Assembly: GCF_024347675.1 (NCBI RefSeq)
Contig: NZ_AP024882.1
Span: forward strand, 806,001 to 870,000
Source: Vibrio ishigakensis
GTDB taxonomy: Bacteria > Pseudomonadota > Gammaproteobacteria > Enterobacterales > Vibrionaceae
Direction: 5' to 3'
DNA length: 64,000 nucleotides
Part shown: piece by piece, positions 1 to 9,423 of the stretch
How positions within the stretch are numbered: the stretch's first letter is position 1
Layout of the letters: each line of letters opens with the position of its first letter
The notes under the pieces: model-generated
The model's input: the letters and a program-made list of their open reading frames with translations, nothing else
The model's database searches: none
What the model was told of the DNA's origin: nothing
Position numbers and translations under genes: made by a program

Positions 1-1
1 T

Positions 2-448
2 GACTCAGTATCAAGCATCGTTTCTGGTGCTGTAGGTGGCGCTCCAGCGGCGGTATATATCGAGTCTGCTGCAGGTACGGCTGCTGGTGGTAAAACTGGT
101 CTTACAGCAGTTGTAGTTGGTGTTCTGTTCCTACTACTCCTGTTCGTAGCACCAATCAGCTATCTAGTTCCTGCTTATGCGACAGCCCCTGCACTCATGT
201 ATGTTGGCTTGCTAATGCTAGGCAATGTTCGCAAGCTAGATTTTGACGATTCAGTAGACGCCCTTTCTGGCCTTGTGTGTGCGGTATTCATCGTACTAAC
301 CGGTAACATCGTAACCGGCATTATGCTTGGCTTCCTATGTTTGCTAGTAGGTCGTCTAGTATCAGGTGAGTGGAAGAAGCTAAACCTTGGTGTGGTGCTT
401 ATCACTATCGTGCTAGTAGTCTTCTACGCTGGTGGTTGGGCTATTTAA
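2..448 (+). CDS. NCS2/AzgA-type purine permease, C-terminal part (5' end outside window)
   Basis: The reading frame is open from the left edge to a TAA at 448, so only about the last 148 residues are present. It is a very hydrophobic chain with the AzgA-like segments [20 protein letters not shown] and [14 protein letters not shown], which in this family (adenine, guanine and hypoxanthine proton symporters of the inner membrane) form the conserved region before the last membrane spans. Four to five membrane segments remain, ending with a short cytoplasmic tail. A strong terminator follows at once, so this is the last gene of its unit. The exact purine transported cannot be read from this fragment. 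Confidence 0.8.
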   Translation, partial: DSVSSIVSGAVGGAPAAVYIESAAGTAAGGKTGLTAVVVGVLFLLLLFVAPISYLVPAYATAPALMYVGLLMLGNVRKLDFDDSVDALSGLVCAVFIVLTGNIVTGIMLGFLCLLVGRLVSGEWKKLNLGVVLITIVLVVFYAGGWAI

Positions 449-476
449 GATTTTTCAAACAAACTAATTTATCGAG

Positions 477-505
477 ATACCCAGCCATTGGCTGGGTATT
501 TTTTT
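477..505 (+). terminator. Rho-independent terminator of the purine permease gene
   Basis: A 10-bp stem (ATACCCAGCC / GGCTGGGTAT) with a 3-nt loop is followed by a T-run, 28 nt after the permease stop codon. Confidence 0.85.
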
Positions 506-578
506 GCTTAGAGTTTGAAAGATTCCCAAGGCTAGTCATTTCTTTATCTACAAGGTCTAAGAAATTGAGGGATTTGGG

Positions 579-1034
579 ATGATCATCAGATGGTTGGCTA
601 GGGCAAGCGCGATTTTCTTTGTCTCTGTTTTTATTTCAATGCCGGCACTGGCACTAGAGCCTGTCTACAGTGATTTCTTTGGTAAAGCGATTCAAGGCTA
701 TGACCCAGTGGCTTATTTTACTGAGAGCAAACCAGTAGAGGGCAGTAAGAAGCACAAGTATGAATGGAATGATGCGACTTGGTATTTCGCCTCCGAGAAA
801 AACCGAAATGCCTTTAAGGCCGACCCTGAAAAGTTTGCCCCTCAATACGGAGGCTATTGTGCTTGGGCGGTGAGTCAGGGCTATACCGCTAAGATTGACC
901 CAAATGCTTGGCATATCCATGACGGTAAGCTTTACCTGAATTACAACAAATCCATTCAAGCCAAGTGGCAAAGAGATATACCCGGCAATATTGCCAAGGG
1001 TGATAGAAATTGGCCTCAGCTTCTTACCCAATAA
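579..1034 (+). CDS. YHS-domain protein, exported
   Basis: This 151-residue protein starts with a hydrophobic signal-like segment ending around MPALALEP, so it is probably periplasmic. The rest is a YHS-type domain: GYDPVAYFTESKPVEGSKK, then YEWNDATWYFASEKNRNAF, then PQYGGYCAWAVSQGYTA. This pattern (Y-D-P-V-A-Y-F followed by W-x-F and GGYCA) is typical of small YHS proteins, a family often tied to metal handling; the single cysteine in GGYCAW could bind metal. The gene stands alone between two terminators. No specific function is established for this subgroup. Confidence 0.75.
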   Translation: MIIRWLARASAIFFVSVFISMPALALEPVYSDFFGKAIQGYDPVAYFTESKPVEGSKKHKYEWNDATWYFASEKNRNAFKADPEKFAPQYGGYCAWAVSQGYTAKIDPNAWHIHDGKLYLNYNKSIQAKWQRDIPGNIAKGDRNWPQLLTQ

Positions 1035-1040
1035 AGAGAA

Positions 1041-1067
1041 AACCCAGAACCAAGTTCTGGGTTTTTA
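1041..1067. terminator. Bidirectional terminator between YHS gene and cytochrome b561 gene
   Basis: The stem AACCCAGAAC / GTTCTGGGTT has a 3-nt loop, with T residues following on the plus strand and an A-rich stretch preceding it. It lies 7 nt after the YHS stop and 6 nt from the convergent cytochrome gene, so it can serve both. Confidence 0.85.
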
Positions 1068-1072
1068 TTGTT

Positions 1073-1639
1073 TTAGCCTTTGCCTAACATGCGTTTTAGA
1101 GTGGCATCTTTATCGATAAAGTGATGCTTGATTGCCGCTGCGAGATGTAGCACCAAAATGGCATAGATAAGATAGGGTGCATTGACGTGGAAAGTATGAG
1201 CGATGCTTTGCAGACTCTCATTCTTATCACCAGCCGCAATAAGTTCTAGTCCAAAGAAGTCCAAGCTCCGGCCGCCCGCAACACTCATTATTGCACCAGA
1301 TAGAGGCATAGCGATTGTTGCCAATAGCAATAAACCGTGCACAGCGTCCGCCGCTTTTTGTTTCACTGCATCAAGCTTTGCTACAGACTTTATTTTCCCT
1401 TCTTTAAAGCGCCAAGCTACTCGTATCGAGGCAAGAGCAAGAACAAGCACACCCAATGATTTGTGCAGACCAATCATTTCTCCTTTTTCTGGTCCTCTTG
1501 GCATATCGACCATATATACGCCAATACAAATAACGACCAAGAATGAGATAGCGACAGCCCAGTGTAGTGCGATAGTGGGTTTGGATAAGCCTGAACTAGA
1601 CTTTGGGCTAGCTTGGCTTGAAGTAATATCTAGCGACAT
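1073..1639 (-). CDS. Cytochrome b561 family di-haem membrane protein
   Basis: The 188-residue product has four hydrophobic helices and the histidine pattern of bacterial cytochrome b561 (CybB/YodB type): H in IALHWAVAISF of helix 1, H in IGLHKSLGVLVL of helix 2, H in DAVHGLLLLATIAMPLSG of helix 3, and H in LHLAAAIKHHF of helix 4. These ligate two b-type haems in the inner membrane, where the proteins move electrons from quinol; the physiological partner is usually unknown. The gene is monocistronic, divergent from the siderophore-interacting protein gene across a 196-bp spacer and convergent with the YHS gene. Confidence 0.88.
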   Translation of the reverse strand: MSLDITSSQASPKSSSGLSKPTIALHWAVAISFLVVICIGVYMVDMPRGPEKGEMIGLHKSLGVLVLALASIRVAWRFKEGKIKSVAKLDAVKQKAADAVHGLLLLATIAMPLSGAIMSVAGGRSLDFFGLELIAAGDKNESLQSIAHTFHVNAPYLIYAILVLHLAAAIKHHFIDKDATLKRMLGKG

Positions 1640-1835
1640 AGTTACCTCTGCAAGTTATGTATCTCCAGATATATTCTCATAGTAGTGTTACAAGTGTACG
1701 GTAAAGAGTGTAAAGATAGGTAAAGACCTAAAATCGTTATGGTTTTTATCGCATTATTGGATTTCAGATATCCAAATACACTTGCCTAGCCTCTGCTAAT
1801 CTAATTAAAGAATAGAGAGGAAACCGAGATAAAAA

Positions 1836-2612
1836 ATGAATAGAAAAAAGCCGACGCCAAAGCACCTTACCGTGGTTAGCTCAGAACGTGTCTCTCCAAA
1901 TATGCAAAGAATTACCCTTCAAGGTGAAGCCCTAACCAACTTCCCTGCCGATTGCGAAGGAAGTTACATCAAGTTCTTGTTCGATAGTGCAGGCAATGCC
2001 ATACATGAAATGGTAGAAGGTGAGCGCCCTGTCATGCGCACCTACACCATTCGCAAGTTCATGCCTGAGGCAAGCAGTATCGAGGTGGATTTCGTGCGCC
2101 ACATTACCAAGGATCTGCAGTGTGGCTTTGCCGCTCGTTGGGCTGACAATGCTAAAGCAGGGGATAATGTCAGTATCATGGGACCAGGCCCAATTGCCGA
2201 TATTGATATGGCAGCGGATTGGTTCTTTATGGTCGCGGATATGACTGCACTTCCCGCGCTTTCTGCCAAGATAAAAACCTTACCTCGCGATGCCAAAGGC
2301 TACGCTGTTATTAAGGTTCAACAGAGTGACGACATTCAAGAGATTGAAGCGCCAACGGGTTTCAAGTTCACTTGGCTAGTTGAAGAGGATTCTTTATCCG
2401 AAAGCGCTGAAGCCCAACCTTGGCTAGATGGCTCGCCGTTTGTTTGGGTAGCGTGTGACTTCGACTCTATGCGCGAATTGCGTCAGTACTTTAGAAACGA
2501 GAAAGAGATAGATAAGGACAGCATCTATATCAGTAGTTACTGGAAACAGGGCGTTTCAGAGGATGGCCACAAAGCGATTAAGCAGGAAGATGCTAAGAGT
2601 AGTGGGTATTGA
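1836..2612 (+). CDS. Siderophore-interacting protein (flavin-dependent ferric-siderophore reductase)
   Basis: The 258-residue protein has the FAD-binding domain first (RPVMRTYTIRKF near residues 64-75, the flavin-contact R-x-Y-T motif) and the SIP C-terminal domain second, ending with a YISSYWKQGVSEDG segment that is diagnostic for the ViuB/YqjH family. These cytoplasmic enzymes reduce ferric siderophores to release iron. There is no siderophore transport gene beside it. I see no convincing Fur box in the 196-bp upstream spacer, though an imperfect palindrome GGATTTCAGATATCC lies about 75 nt upstream of the start. Confidence 0.9.
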   Translation: MNRKKPTPKHLTVVSSERVSPNMQRITLQGEALTNFPADCEGSYIKFLFDSAGNAIHEMVEGERPVMRTYTIRKFMPEASSIEVDFVRHITKDLQCGFAARWADNAKAGDNVSIMGPGPIADIDMAADWFFMVADMTALPALSAKIKTLPRDAKGYAVIKVQQSDDIQEIEAPTGFKFTWLVEEDSLSESAEAQPWLDGSPFVWVACDFDSMRELRQYFRNEKEIDKDSIYISSYWKQGVSEDGHKAIKQEDAKSSGY

Positions 2613-2620
2613 TTGAGCCC

Positions 2621-2715
2621 CGTCATACCGGAAAGTCTGGAAGACTTATCCGGTATCTTTGCAGGTGCCGTGGTGGAAGGTCCCGGATAGTTGCTTTGCA
2701 ACTTCCGGGATGACG
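2621..2715. repeat. REP/BIME-like palindromic unit with two hairpins
   Basis: The ends are an imperfect inverted repeat (CGTCATACCGG at 2621-2631 and CCGGGATGACG at 2705-2715, 10 of 11 positions paired). Inside are two separate stem-loops: 2625-2656 (ATACCGG...CCGGTAT with inner AAGTCT/AGACTT) and 2681-2710 (TCCCGGA...TCCGGGA with inner AGTTGC/GCAACT). A T-run follows at 2716-2720. It fills the spacer between two convergent genes and probably also ends transcription. Only one copy is visible in this window. Confidence 0.7.
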
Positions 2716-2753
2716 TTTTTTACGGCTTGGCTAGTTATTTCAAGAAGCAACTA

Positions 2754-4352
2754 TTACGCGGGCGCGTAATCGTATTTCTTATGCTCTAGCTCGGTCTTCA
2801 TACCCATAACCAAGCTGACACACATCACTAGCAAGATGATGGTGAACGGCAGGCCAGTTGAGATAGTACCCGCCTGTAGAGCCTGAATTGCTTCCGTACC
2901 ACCAATCCACAGCAGAGCTGCTGCAATTGCACCCTCTGTTGACGCCCAGAAGATACGTTGTGGGATTGGTGCATCTACCTTACCGCCAGCTGTAATACTG
3001 TCGATTACCAGCGATGCTGAATCCGATGAGGTGATAAAGAACACCATGATCAGCACGATAGACATCACTGACAGGATTGAACTCATTGGCATTGCTTCAT
3101 AGGCGTAGAACAGCGACAGAGTGATATCCGATAGACCGTTCTGACCTAGCTCACCGACCTTATTCACAACCTGATCGATTGCCATACCGCCGAATGCTGA
3201 CATCCAAACCAGGGTGATTAGGGTAGGGATGATGATCACGGCACTGATGAACTCACGTACGGTACGACCTTTAGATACACGTGCGATGAACATACCTACA
3301 CATGGTGACCAAGAGATCCACCAAGCCCAGTAGAATACAGTCCAGCCGTGCATCCAAGCTTCATCTTCACGACCATATGGGTTCATCAATGGCAGCATAT
3401 TTTCGACATAGCCAGTCAATGTTGTGGTCAGAGAATCGAAGAAGATAGAGAAGCCAGCGATGATCACGAAAACCAACAGTGCAAACGCTGCAATCAGGTT
3501 TACGTTACTCAGAACCTTAACACCGCCATTGATGCCTCGGATAACTGAAACGATAGCTAGCGTGGTAACAAAGGCAATAATGCCTAGTTGCAAGCCGATG
3601 TTAGCCTCAAGACCAAATACATGACCAAGACCACTTGCCGCCTGTTGTGCGCCAAGACCTAGAGATGTAGCAAGACCAAATAGGGTCGCCAGTACCGCTA
3701 GAATATCAATGATGTGACCAAACCAGCCCCAGGTTCTATCGCCAAGTAGTGGGTAGAACACAGAACGGATGGAAAGTGGCAGGCCCTTGTTGAAGGCGAA
3801 GAACGCCATCGACAGTGCCACTACAGCATAAATAGCCCAAGGGTGCAGGCCCCAGTGGAACATAGTCGCGCCAAGTGCAGCACGCTTTGCTTCCTCTGAG
3901 TAAGCTTCAACGCCCAGTGGAGTCTCGAACCAACCAGTGAAGTAGGCAACAGGTTCAGCAACGCCCCAAAACATCAGACCGATACCCATACCCGCCGCAA
4001 ATAGCATAGCGATCCATGAGATATTGGAGTGCTCGGGTTTGGCGTCAGCGCCACCGATGCGAATTTTACCGAAAGGGGAAAGGACTAGGCCGATACAGAA
4101 GATCAGGAAGATGTTACCGGACCACATGAAGAGGGTGTCGAAGTTGCCGATGATCTGCCATTTGGCTCCATCAAGGGCGGCTTTTGCAGTTGCTGGGTCG
4201 ACTACCAGCAGGGCGACTAGGAAAAGAATAATTAACCCAGCGCTGAATCCGAAGACCGGATTGTGGACATCAAAGCCCCATTTTTGAATGTTATCTTGTC
4301 CGACGGAATAGTCGGTGTTTTCAATACTATATTTGTCAGTCGTTTGACTCAT
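2754..4352 (-). CDS. BCCT-family sodium- or proton-coupled osmolyte transporter
   Basis: This 532-residue, twelve-helix protein carries the family signatures: the glycine-rich unwound helix GMGIGLMFWGVAEP at about residues 121-134 and the tryptophan-rich segment FYWAWWISWSPCVGMF in the second half, where aromatic residues form the cation box for trimethylammonium substrates. BCCT carriers take up glycine betaine, choline, carnitine or related compounds across the inner membrane. The C-terminal tail is short, unlike osmosensing BetP-type carriers. The gene is alone, with no bet genes nearby, so osmoprotectant uptake is likely but the substrate is not fixed by sequence. Confidence 0.9.
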   Translation of the reverse strand: MSQTTDKYSIENTDYSVGQDNIQKWGFDVHNPVFGFSAGLIILFLVALLVVDPATAKAALDGAKWQIIGNFDTLFMWSGNIFLIFCIGLVLSPFGKIRIGGADAKPEHSNISWIAMLFAAGMGIGLMFWGVAEPVAYFTGWFETPLGVEAYSEEAKRAALGATMFHWGLHPWAIYAVVALSMAFFAFNKGLPLSIRSVFYPLLGDRTWGWFGHIIDILAVLATLFGLATSLGLGAQQAASGLGHVFGLEANIGLQLGIIAFVTTLAIVSVIRGINGGVKVLSNVNLIAAFALLVFVIIAGFSIFFDSLTTTLTGYVENMLPLMNPYGREDEAWMHGWTVFYWAWWISWSPCVGMFIARVSKGRTVREFISAVIIIPTLITLVWMSAFGGMAIDQVVNKVGELGQNGLSDITLSLFYAYEAMPMSSILSVMSIVLIMVFFITSSDSASLVIDSITAGGKVDAPIPQRIFWASTEGAIAAALLWIGGTEAIQALQAGTISTGLPFTIILLVMCVSLVMGMKTELEHKKYDYAPA

Positions 4353-4497
4353 GATCCCTCAAAGCGCAACCGTGCGCGATTAAAATGAGCGCGTATCATA
4401 GCAAAAAAAATGACTAATTTTTCATTTTTGTAAAGTTAGATTGATTAAAAGTGGAAGTTAATCTTCCCGTAGCCTATGTGTATCAATGGATTGGGCA

Positions 4498-4527
4498 TAA
4501 AAAATGGCGTTTAAATAAACGCCATTG
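4498..4527 (-). terminator. Rho-independent terminator of the amylase gene
   Basis: The stem AATGGCGTT / AACGCCATT with a 6-nt loop is followed on the minus strand by a T-run (plus strand A-run at about 4498-4503). A further GGCATA / TATGCC pairing extends it on both sides. It lies 20 nt beyond the amylase stop codon. Confidence 0.8.
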
Positions 4528-4545
4528 TTATGCCTGATTTATGCA

Positions 4546-6606
4546 CTATTTGCCTGCAAAGTATACAACCACTGCATCATCATCCAAGGTTCTAGAGAAG
4601 GCGAAACCGTGCTCCTGAGCAAGGTCAGTGTGTACGCCGCCACCCACTGAAGGGTGTCTTTGACGGAACTGTCCTAGAGTCTGCCAATGATCAAGAAGTG
4701 CTTCACGATCTTTATCTAGTTTCCACACCATATCTGAGCGGGTCCCCTGATGGAAATCGTCAGCATACGGACCGATATCGCGAGCGACTTCATCACCGTA
4801 GTAAACCTGAATTGCCCCCGGTGAGAGCAGCAATGCGCTAGCGGCATCACGTTGCATCTCAAACGACTTAAAGCGAGAGAAGAACAGCTCAGTATCGTGT
4901 GAGGACATATAGCTCACTGGTGTGTAGCCGGGGTTATCTTGGATTTCCTTGCTGTAGTTCGCATAGGTATCTGACATAGATGAGAAACACGCCGCACCTT
5001 TGTCTAGCTTCTTCTGCATATCAAAGTTGATCAGAGCATCGAAGCCTTCATCAGCGTATGGAGAGCGATATGGAGAGTGTCCCCAAACCTCACCCATCAT
5101 CCAGAATGGCTCTTGTTTACGATTATTGGCTTTCTGCCACTCAGCTAGTCGTTCGCTTGCCTTAGCTTTAAGGTCTAGCCAAACCTCACCTTCAACATGT
5201 TTTACTGTATCCACGCGGAAGGCATCGATACCGAAGCGCTTCACCCAGTCGGTTTGCCACTCAACTAGATAATCCGCCACGCGATAGTTCTCTTTCGCAA
5301 CAACACGAGTGCCTGGGTTATCAATTAGCCATTGTGGTGGGGTAACAAGTTTTTCTGATTCTGTTTTAAAGTCTGGCAAGCCAGCTAGGGTTAGAGTTTT
5401 ATCGCTACTTCCTGGGCTGTCATAGCCAGGTAATCCGGTACGAACCCAATCCTTGCCCCACCACTGTGACCAGTTGTCATTTTGGTAATCTACTAGGTCA
5501 TTCACTGAGTGCCAGTTCTTGCCAGGTTCTGGTTTCCATTGGGTCAGATCTTGCCCCTTGGCTGAGCCTTTTAGCACATTGAGTTTGTCATGCTGAATAT
5601 CAGCAACCGTTGCATAGCCTGGGTGGTTCACTACCGCATCTAGCATTACCTTAATACCGCGCTTATGAGCTTCAGTAACTAGGGTTTTTAGGTCTTCGTC
5701 ATTACCAAAGTTTTGGTCGATCTTAGTGAAGTCACGTGCCCAATAGCCGTGATAGCCGTAGAACGGGAATGAACCCTTGTTACCGCCACCCACAAAGCCA
5801 TGTACCTGCTCAACGATCGGGGATAGCCAGATAGCGTCGGTACCCAGTGATTGGATGTAATCGAGCTTTTCAATTACGCCTTTAAGGTCACCGCCGTGGA
5901 AGGTGCCGATCTCTTCTTTCCCATCCTTTTGACGACCATAGCTTTGGTCGTTACTGCTGTCGCCATTATTGAACCTGTCCACCATCACGAAGTAGATGTT
6001 AGCGTTGCGCCAGTCCAGAGCTTCTTCTTTGCTTGGCTCGGAACCTGCTTTTTCTAACAGCATTACACCGCCGTTGCTACGACTTGGATTTAGGCTGACT
6101 TTGCCATCTTTTACTTCAGCGGTTTGACCGCTGAATGATTCAACCAGCTCAGTGCCATCTTGGAAGGTGCCAGCAACATCGATGCTCACTGGTTTGTCGG
6201 TAAATACTTCACAGCTTACCTGTGGAATAGGGCGCACGAACTCTTTCTTGGCTGCCTTTTTAGGTTGGCGCTTTACTGAAATGGTTTGAGCTTGGTCATC
6301 GTAGGTAATGGCGTAATCACCGGCAAAGCGGATATTGAAAGGAAGTTCCGTGTCTGCGCCACAGTTGATGCCAAGGGGGCGATTAAATCGCACTTTTTGT
6401 TCTTCTGGAGCGGAGCACTCACCCTCAATACCAGTAACCTTAAATATGTATTGCTCTTTATTTAAGGGTACAACTAAAGGCTGATCTGCTGAGATTGGGA
6501 AATCTCGACTGGTGGTCGAGGTTGAAATTGTAATGTTAGGCTCTGCTAGCAGCGAACCACTGGCACAGATCCCGGCAACTAAAAGGCCGATTTGAGTTAA
6601 CTTCAT
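4546..6606 (-). CDS. malS: Periplasmic alpha-amylase, MalS type (GH13)
   Basis: The 686-residue protein starts with a clear signal peptide (cut near SLLAEPN), followed by an N-terminal beta domain and a GH13 catalytic barrel. The four GH13 motifs are present: DAVVNH (region I), GIDAFRVDTVKHVE with the nucleophile Asp (region II), GEVWGHS with the acid/base Glu (region III) and SYMSSHDTELF (region IV). The segment SYGRQKDGKEEIGTFHGGDL and the length match E. coli MalS, which hydrolyses maltodextrins in the periplasm. It is monocistronic; no MalT box could be assigned in the 430-bp upstream spacer. Confidence 0.87.
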   Translation of the reverse strand: MKLTQIGLLVAGICASGSLLAEPNITISTSTTSRDFPISADQPLVVPLNKEQYIFKVTGIEGECSAPEEQKVRFNRPLGINCGADTELPFNIRFAGDYAITYDDQAQTISVKRQPKKAAKKEFVRPIPQVSCEVFTDKPVSIDVAGTFQDGTELVESFSGQTAEVKDGKVSLNPSRSNGGVMLLEKAGSEPSKEEALDWRNANIYFVMVDRFNNGDSSNDQSYGRQKDGKEEIGTFHGGDLKGVIEKLDYIQSLGTDAIWLSPIVEQVHGFVGGGNKGSFPFYGYHGYWARDFTKIDQNFGNDEDLKTLVTEAHKRGIKVMLDAVVNHPGYATVADIQHDKLNVLKGSAKGQDLTQWKPEPGKNWHSVNDLVDYQNDNWSQWWGKDWVRTGLPGYDSPGSSDKTLTLAGLPDFKTESEKLVTPPQWLIDNPGTRVVAKENYRVADYLVEWQTDWVKRFGIDAFRVDTVKHVEGEVWLDLKAKASERLAEWQKANNRKQEPFWMMGEVWGHSPYRSPYADEGFDALINFDMQKKLDKGAACFSSMSDTYANYSKEIQDNPGYTPVSYMSSHDTELFFSRFKSFEMQRDAASALLLSPGAIQVYYGDEVARDIGPYADDFHQGTRSDMVWKLDKDREALLDHWQTLGQFRQRHPSVGGGVHTDLAQEHGFAFSRTLDDDAVVVYFAGK

Positions 6607-7038
6607 AAGTCTTCTTCATCAATTCCATATGTATCTGTTTGGTAAATGATGAATAACTGTTCGAATCGACTCAATTATAGGAATTACATTTTGTAACCGT
6701 GATCATCAACTGTAGAGGTCGGTGCAAGTTTGCGGATTTTTGCGTATCTACCAAAGGAGATCGAGTCCACACATTTACAGTATGGTGTTTTAATAATTCA
6801 TCACGGTTGCATATGATTAAAGGGCTGCAGAGTTAGCTTAATGAATGGGCTATAAGTTGTGTTTAATTTGCAATCACTTCTTTACCCATGATTTTAGTAG
6901 CTCGTATTAATCGTTTCTTTCGGGGTAACTAGCGTGCCCCATTTTTTTTGCCTTTTTTTCGTGAACTGTGAATCTGGTTCTGTTTTCAAGCCTCTGAACC
7001 CTATACCTTTCCTGTATCTAGATTTTTGAGTTCTATTC
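6607..7038. other. 432-bp spacer between divergent malS and a small exported protein gene
   Basis: The spacer is AT-rich and must hold the promoters of both flanking genes. The only structure seen is a short GGGG...CCCC hairpin followed by eight T residues (about 6922-6949, plus strand), which could terminate a short transcript. I found no reading frame with a ribosome-binding site and no recognisable RNA gene. Confidence 0.4.
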
Positions 7039-7575
7039 ATGCTTCTTCGCCAACTCCCCATCCTTGGCCTTCTCTTTGCGAGTATCTCTTCTCACGCAGC
7101 GTTGCATCCAAATTGGTTTTACCCGTTTATATCGGACAATTTCGCACCTTGGTCGGAGCGAGAATTTTCTCAAAGCCAAGAATGGTTTGAGTGCAGTGAG
7201 AGTGAGCAGGTGCTGTATTGCAGTGATGAAGTCTCTCTCTATTCTGCAAAAATCTTCGGGCAGTGGGATGGGGAAGAGAATACACTTTCTATAGAAGGTG
7301 CTTTTAGCCTGAATGCCTTTAACCAAATGCAGTTAGGGCTTAGAGCGGATGGCTTCCAACTTATAGAGATAGACTTGGGCACTGAAAATTATAAGGTGAC
7401 TGAGCAATTGACACGAAAATCTGCTGAGCAGGTGGATAAAGAAGTACTTAGCCTAATTGGGCGCTACAGTGCCATTTACCCGCGAACACTTGTGTGGCTC
7501 AACGCAGAATCTAACGCTTTGGCTATCTGGCAAAGCGACAACAAAACAATTCAAATAACATTCCAAAATAAGTAG
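7039..7575 (+). CDS. Hypothetical exported protein
   Basis: The 178-residue product has a signal peptide (hydrophobic LPILGLLFASISSHAA, cut before LHPNWFY). The mature part is acidic, with two cysteines (WFECSESEQVLYCSD) that could form a disulfide, and alternating hydrophobic stretches that suggest a small beta-rich domain. I do not recognise the family. The gene ends 6 nt before the aldo/keto reductase gene, so the two are probably co-transcribed. No strong ribosome-binding site is seen before the start. Confidence 0.6.
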   Translation: MLLRQLPILGLLFASISSHAALHPNWFYPFISDNFAPWSEREFSQSQEWFECSESEQVLYCSDEVSLYSAKIFGQWDGEENTLSIEGAFSLNAFNQMQLGLRADGFQLIEIDLGTENYKVTEQLTRKSAEQVDKEVLSLIGRYSAIYPRTLVWLNAESNALAIWQSDNKTIQITFQNK

Positions 7576-7581
7576 GGAAAT

Positions 7582-8490
7582 ATGGTGAACAAAGTAACTA
7601 TGGCGCCGCAAGGTCCACAGTTCTCAGAACTGGTACAGGGCTACTGGCGTTTAGTGGATTGGAATATGTCAGCGCAAGAACGCCTGACTTTTCTGAAAAA
7701 GCATATCGAGCTTGGAGTAACGACTGTCGATCACGCAGACATCTACGGCAACTATGAGTGTGATCGTCTGTTCGGTGAAGCGGTAGCTTTAGACAAAAGC
7801 GTGCGCGATCAGATTGAGATAGTGACTAAGTGCAACATCATGCTTTGCGGTGACAAGACGCCAGAGCGTAAGGTTAACCACTACAACTCAAGCAAAGAGC
7901 ACATCATTGCGTCTGCAGAGAACTCACTTAAAAACTTGCAGGTGGATAACATCGATGTGCTTCTTCTGCACCGCGCCGATGTATTGATGAATGCCGATGA
8001 AGTGGCAGAGGCGTTCGCTCAGCTTAAAGCTGACGGCAAGGTGAATCATTTTGGTGTGTCGAACTTCACTCCGCGCGGTTTTGAACTGCTTCAGTCTCGC
8101 TTGGATGCGCCGCTTGTGACCAATCAGGTTGAGATCAACCCGCTTAACTTCGAGGTTGCTCACGATGGTACTCTAGACCTGATGCAGACGGTACGTACTC
8201 GCCCTATGGCGTGGTCTTGCCTTGGTGGTGGTAGCATCTTTACCGGTTCTACCGAGCAAGCAGAGCGTGTTCGTGCAGAGCTTGAGCTTCTTAAAGAAGA
8301 ACTAGGTGCGAGCAGTATCGATCAGGTTATCTATGCCTGGGTTCGTAAACTACCTTCAAACCCGTTGCCTATCATTGGCTCAGGTAAGATCGAGCGCGTG
8401 GAAACGGCGGTTGAGTCACTCAAGCTAGAGATGACCAATGAGCAGTGGTATCGCGTGTGGATCGCCTCGAAAGGTCACGGTGTGCCATAA
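7582..8490 (+). CDS. Aldo/keto reductase, YdhF-like
   Basis: The 302-residue protein is an (alpha/beta)8 NAD(P)H oxidoreductase. The catalytic tetrad is visible: D50 and Y55 in VDHADIYG, K83 in VTKCNIM and H130 in VLLLHRAD. The C-terminal IIGSGKIERVETAVES segment binds the cofactor phosphate. Sequence style (GVTTVDHADIYGNYECDRLFGEA) matches the YdhF group of cytoplasmic aldo/keto reductases. A second member of the same group lies at 23609-24583. The natural substrate is unknown. Confidence 0.88.
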   Translation: MVNKVTMAPQGPQFSELVQGYWRLVDWNMSAQERLTFLKKHIELGVTTVDHADIYGNYECDRLFGEAVALDKSVRDQIEIVTKCNIMLCGDKTPERKVNHYNSSKEHIIASAENSLKNLQVDNIDVLLLHRADVLMNADEVAEAFAQLKADGKVNHFGVSNFTPRGFELLQSRLDAPLVTNQVEINPLNFEVAHDGTLDLMQTVRTRPMAWSCLGGGSIFTGSTEQAERVRAELELLKEELGASSIDQVIYAWVRKLPSNPLPIIGSGKIERVETAVESLKLEMTNEQWYRVWIASKGHGVP

Positions 8491-8580
8491 CCCATAGGTT
8501 AAAAGAGCCTAGCGCCTTTAATTTTCCCCTCTCCTTGGATTTAGTTCGTATACTTCAAAGAGTCTTTCCAAGGAGTGGGT

Positions 8581-9423
8581 ATGACAAAGCTATCTCGCAT
8601 TCTGGTCATCTTGTTGGCCTGTATTACACTAAGCGCCTGTACTGCCAAATTGGTCTATCGAAACCTAGACTGGGTGGTGCTTGAGTTTGTTGAGAGCTAT
8701 GTCAGCCTTAATGGCGACCAAGAAGAACTGCTTGAGATGCAGTTGGAGGACTTCGCCTCATGGCATAAACGCACCGAACTCCCTAAATACCAGCAGCAAC
8801 TGCAGTCTCTCTACAACAAAGACCTCTCTACCGTCGACAATGATTTTCTTGTTGGACAACAACAAGAGTTTCGCTCGCATATCAAAAGCCTTGCAGCACG
8901 TATTACCCCCGATCTTTATCTCTTGTCTCGCTCTCTTTCTGATGAACAAAGAGCCGAATTTATAAAAAATTTGGACGAGCAACAGAAGGAGTATATGGAA
9001 GAGTATTCGGAAATGAGTGAGTCGGATATTCGTGAGAGATATCTGGAGCGCATTGATAAAAATTTGCGTCGCTGGCTAGGGGATATTTCATCAGAGCAGA
9101 GACAAATTGCCCGTGAATGGGCGCAAAATATAGAAATAACCTATCAAGATTGGGGTATGTATCGACTCAATACCCGAGACCGAATTAAAACCCTGTTCGC
9201 ACGCAAGGACGATCCATTTTTCTACCAGAGTGAGTTTACCGAGCTAATGAATCAGCCAGAGCGTGACTACTCTGACGAGCTTCTAGGGAAATTAGAGCGA
9301 AACCGCGCCACAGCCAACCAGAGTATCCTTGCTATACTTTCAACTGTATCGGATAGGCAAAAGATGCACTTCAAGAGCGAGATACAAGACTGGCTAGAGT
9401 TAGTAAAAGATCTACAGGAGTAA
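8581..9423 (+). CDS. DUF6279 family lipoprotein
   Basis: The N-terminus is a lipoprotein signal with the lipobox LSAC, so the mature protein begins with a lipidated cysteine. The rest is charged and helical, starting with the KLVYRNLDWVVLEFVESYVSL segment typical of DUF6279 proteins. I chose the ATG at 8581 because AAGGAG at 8570-8575 sits 5 nt upstream; a GTG six bases earlier overlaps that ribosome-binding site. No function is known for the family. The gene appears to have its own promoter in the 90-bp spacer. Confidence 0.8.
   Translation: MTKLSRILVILLACITLSACTAKLVYRNLDWVVLEFVESYVSLNGDQEELLEMQLEDFASWHKRTELPKYQQQLQSLYNKDLSTVDNDFLVGQQQEFRSHIKSLAARITPDLYLLSRSLSDEQRAEFIKNLDEQQKEYMEEYSEMSESDIRERYLERIDKNLRRWLGDISSEQRQIAREWAQNIEITYQDWGMYRLNTRDRIKTLFARKDDPFFYQSEFTELMNQPERDYSDELLGKLERNRATANQSILAILSTVSDRQKMHFKSEIQDWLELVKDLQE

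Noticed and set aside
6922..6949. GGGG...CCCC hairpin with eight T residues as an sRNA terminator
   Set aside because: The stem is only 4-5 bp with an 11-nt loop, and I see no promoter or conserved upstream sequence, so I list it only within the spacer description.
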